Positions 63,034-64,000 of a DNA stretch of 64,000 nt are shown piece after piece. The stretch's first letter is position 1; every line of letters begins with the position of its first letter. Location of the stretch: the NCBI GenBank assembly GCA_963693315.1, contig OY856187.1, forward strand, positions 118,010,516 to 118,074,515, in the 5' to 3' direction. A program made the translations under genes and the position numbers. The notes under the pieces were generated by a model, which worked only from the letters and a program-made list of their open reading frames with translations, had not been told where the DNA came from and did not search any database. The DNA comes from Diogma glabrata. Taxonomy: Eukaryota; Arthropoda; Insecta; Diptera; Cylindrotomidae.

Positions 63034-64000
63034 TATGATAAGTGTCGCGCGGCCTAAATTTATCTTTTTATTACTAAACTCCAAAAATTAAGAGAAAAAT
63101 GTTCTACTAAAAATTTGTGAGCTTCTTGGTTCACGAGATATAGGCATTTGATAAAAAAGCTAATATAGGGTATATGGGGGTAGATCGGATCGTGTCGAGA
63201 TTGGAAAGGTCTTTACAAGACAATTCAAGTGAAAAATTTCCGCGGTCTCATCCCTGGAAAAAGTTGTTAGTGTTTGAAGTTCAGCTTTTTTGATGCATTT
63301 TTTCTCAATTTTTCACCTAAGTAGCTTTGTTTTTCATATTTCATTTAAAGAAACGAAGAATTATTTCTGCGACCTTGCAAACCTTCGATCAAAAATAGCC
63401 ACCGCATCGGGGGATTGGGTGGTGGTGGCGAGGGGAGGGAACGGAAGGGAGGGGGTGGCACCACCCTGGAAGAACACTAACCACGTAATGCCATTATAAA
63501 TCATTTTTAAATAATTTAATGCGGGACGTTTTATTATTTTTTACTTTATATGAGGTGCTAGTATCGTAATAATTACCTTACGCACTAGTGCATAGTGAAA
63601 TAGTAAACAATTATGAAATAATAAACAAAATTATCCTTAAAAATATAAGGCGTCATATTTTTCAAATAATTACTGTGAGCTGTAATACAATGCACTATTA
63701 TATTCATGAAATATTAGTATATTACTTGTACAATATACTTGTCGCTATTAGTCTTAATTACATCCTGTTCGTATAATTAATTTCATTTTTTACATAAAAA
63801 AAACAATTTGATTTTATTTTAAATTTTTAATTTATTTCATTTAATTTTGTCATTTTGTTGTTGATGTATATTGATTGATCATTCATTCCATTTTTACATT
63901 TAGATTTGTTTGTATCTTTACAAATTTAGTTATATAAATATTAACATACAAATAAAAAAAACCATATCAAATAATTAAATTAATATTTTTTAATTTAAAT
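63034..64000. other. AT-rich flank, no gene
   Basis: A G-rich patch (63405-63470) stands out; the open frames here look random. Confidence 0.3.

Noticed and set aside
63290..63499. Possible small gene with a hydrophobic start
   Set aside because: The second half is a G-rich tract; no conserved features or splice context.

Overview
This is an AT-rich stretch of animal, almost certainly insect, nuclear DNA. Genes are split by spliceosomal introns, and the interspersed repeats (Jockey-like LINEs, hAT, Ty3/gypsy, Penelope-like, tnp2/DUF4806-type DNA transposons) and the insulin-receptor-like ectodomain are of kinds common in insects. I cannot name the order or species from the sequence alone.

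The only convincing host gene is on the minus strand, from 32660 down to 15609. Six exons with matching splice phases encode a predicted 595-residue secreted protein: signal peptide, a proline-rich PLAP-repeat extension, receptor L1 domain, furin-like cysteine-rich domain and L2 domain. It stops at the last cysteine of L2. There is no fibronectin III, membrane or kinase region, so it looks like an insulin/IGF-binding decoy receptor. Its fourth intron (about 9.87 kb between 27687 and 16154) and its first (about 3.5 kb) are filled with mobile elements.

Left flank (1-15600): simple repeats; a broken two-gene DNA transposon (tnp2-like transposase plus DUF4806-type protein) interrupted by a 1456-bp fold-back element with a 4-bp target duplication; an exon-like inverted duplication; and a nearly complete but dead Jockey-type LINE whose YADD motif carries a stop codon. 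Inside the big intron lie a 3-kb element with about 100-bp inverted termini and internal tandem units, a 1.96-kb fold-back element carrying a Cys-rich coding fragment, a LINE tail, a tRNA-Lys-like sequence and a smaller fold-back. Right flank (32700-64000): a GGTTCCG-terminated repeat; a 6.7-kb hAT (8-bp target duplication) with a ZMYM1-like transposase pseudogene, a nested Penelope fragment and ten 77-bp subterminal repeats; a 2-kb (TATGT)n array that received a Ty3/gypsy element with apparently identical LTRs and also a truncated LINE; several MITEs; a 1975-bp element with an 11-bp target duplication and a symmetric motif array; and a second hAT (8-bp duplication) carrying a LINE and two palindromes.

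Overall the window is a nest of elements of different ages around one slowly evolving secreted-receptor gene. The gypsy copy is the youngest; the tnp2, hAT and LINE coding regions are decayed.
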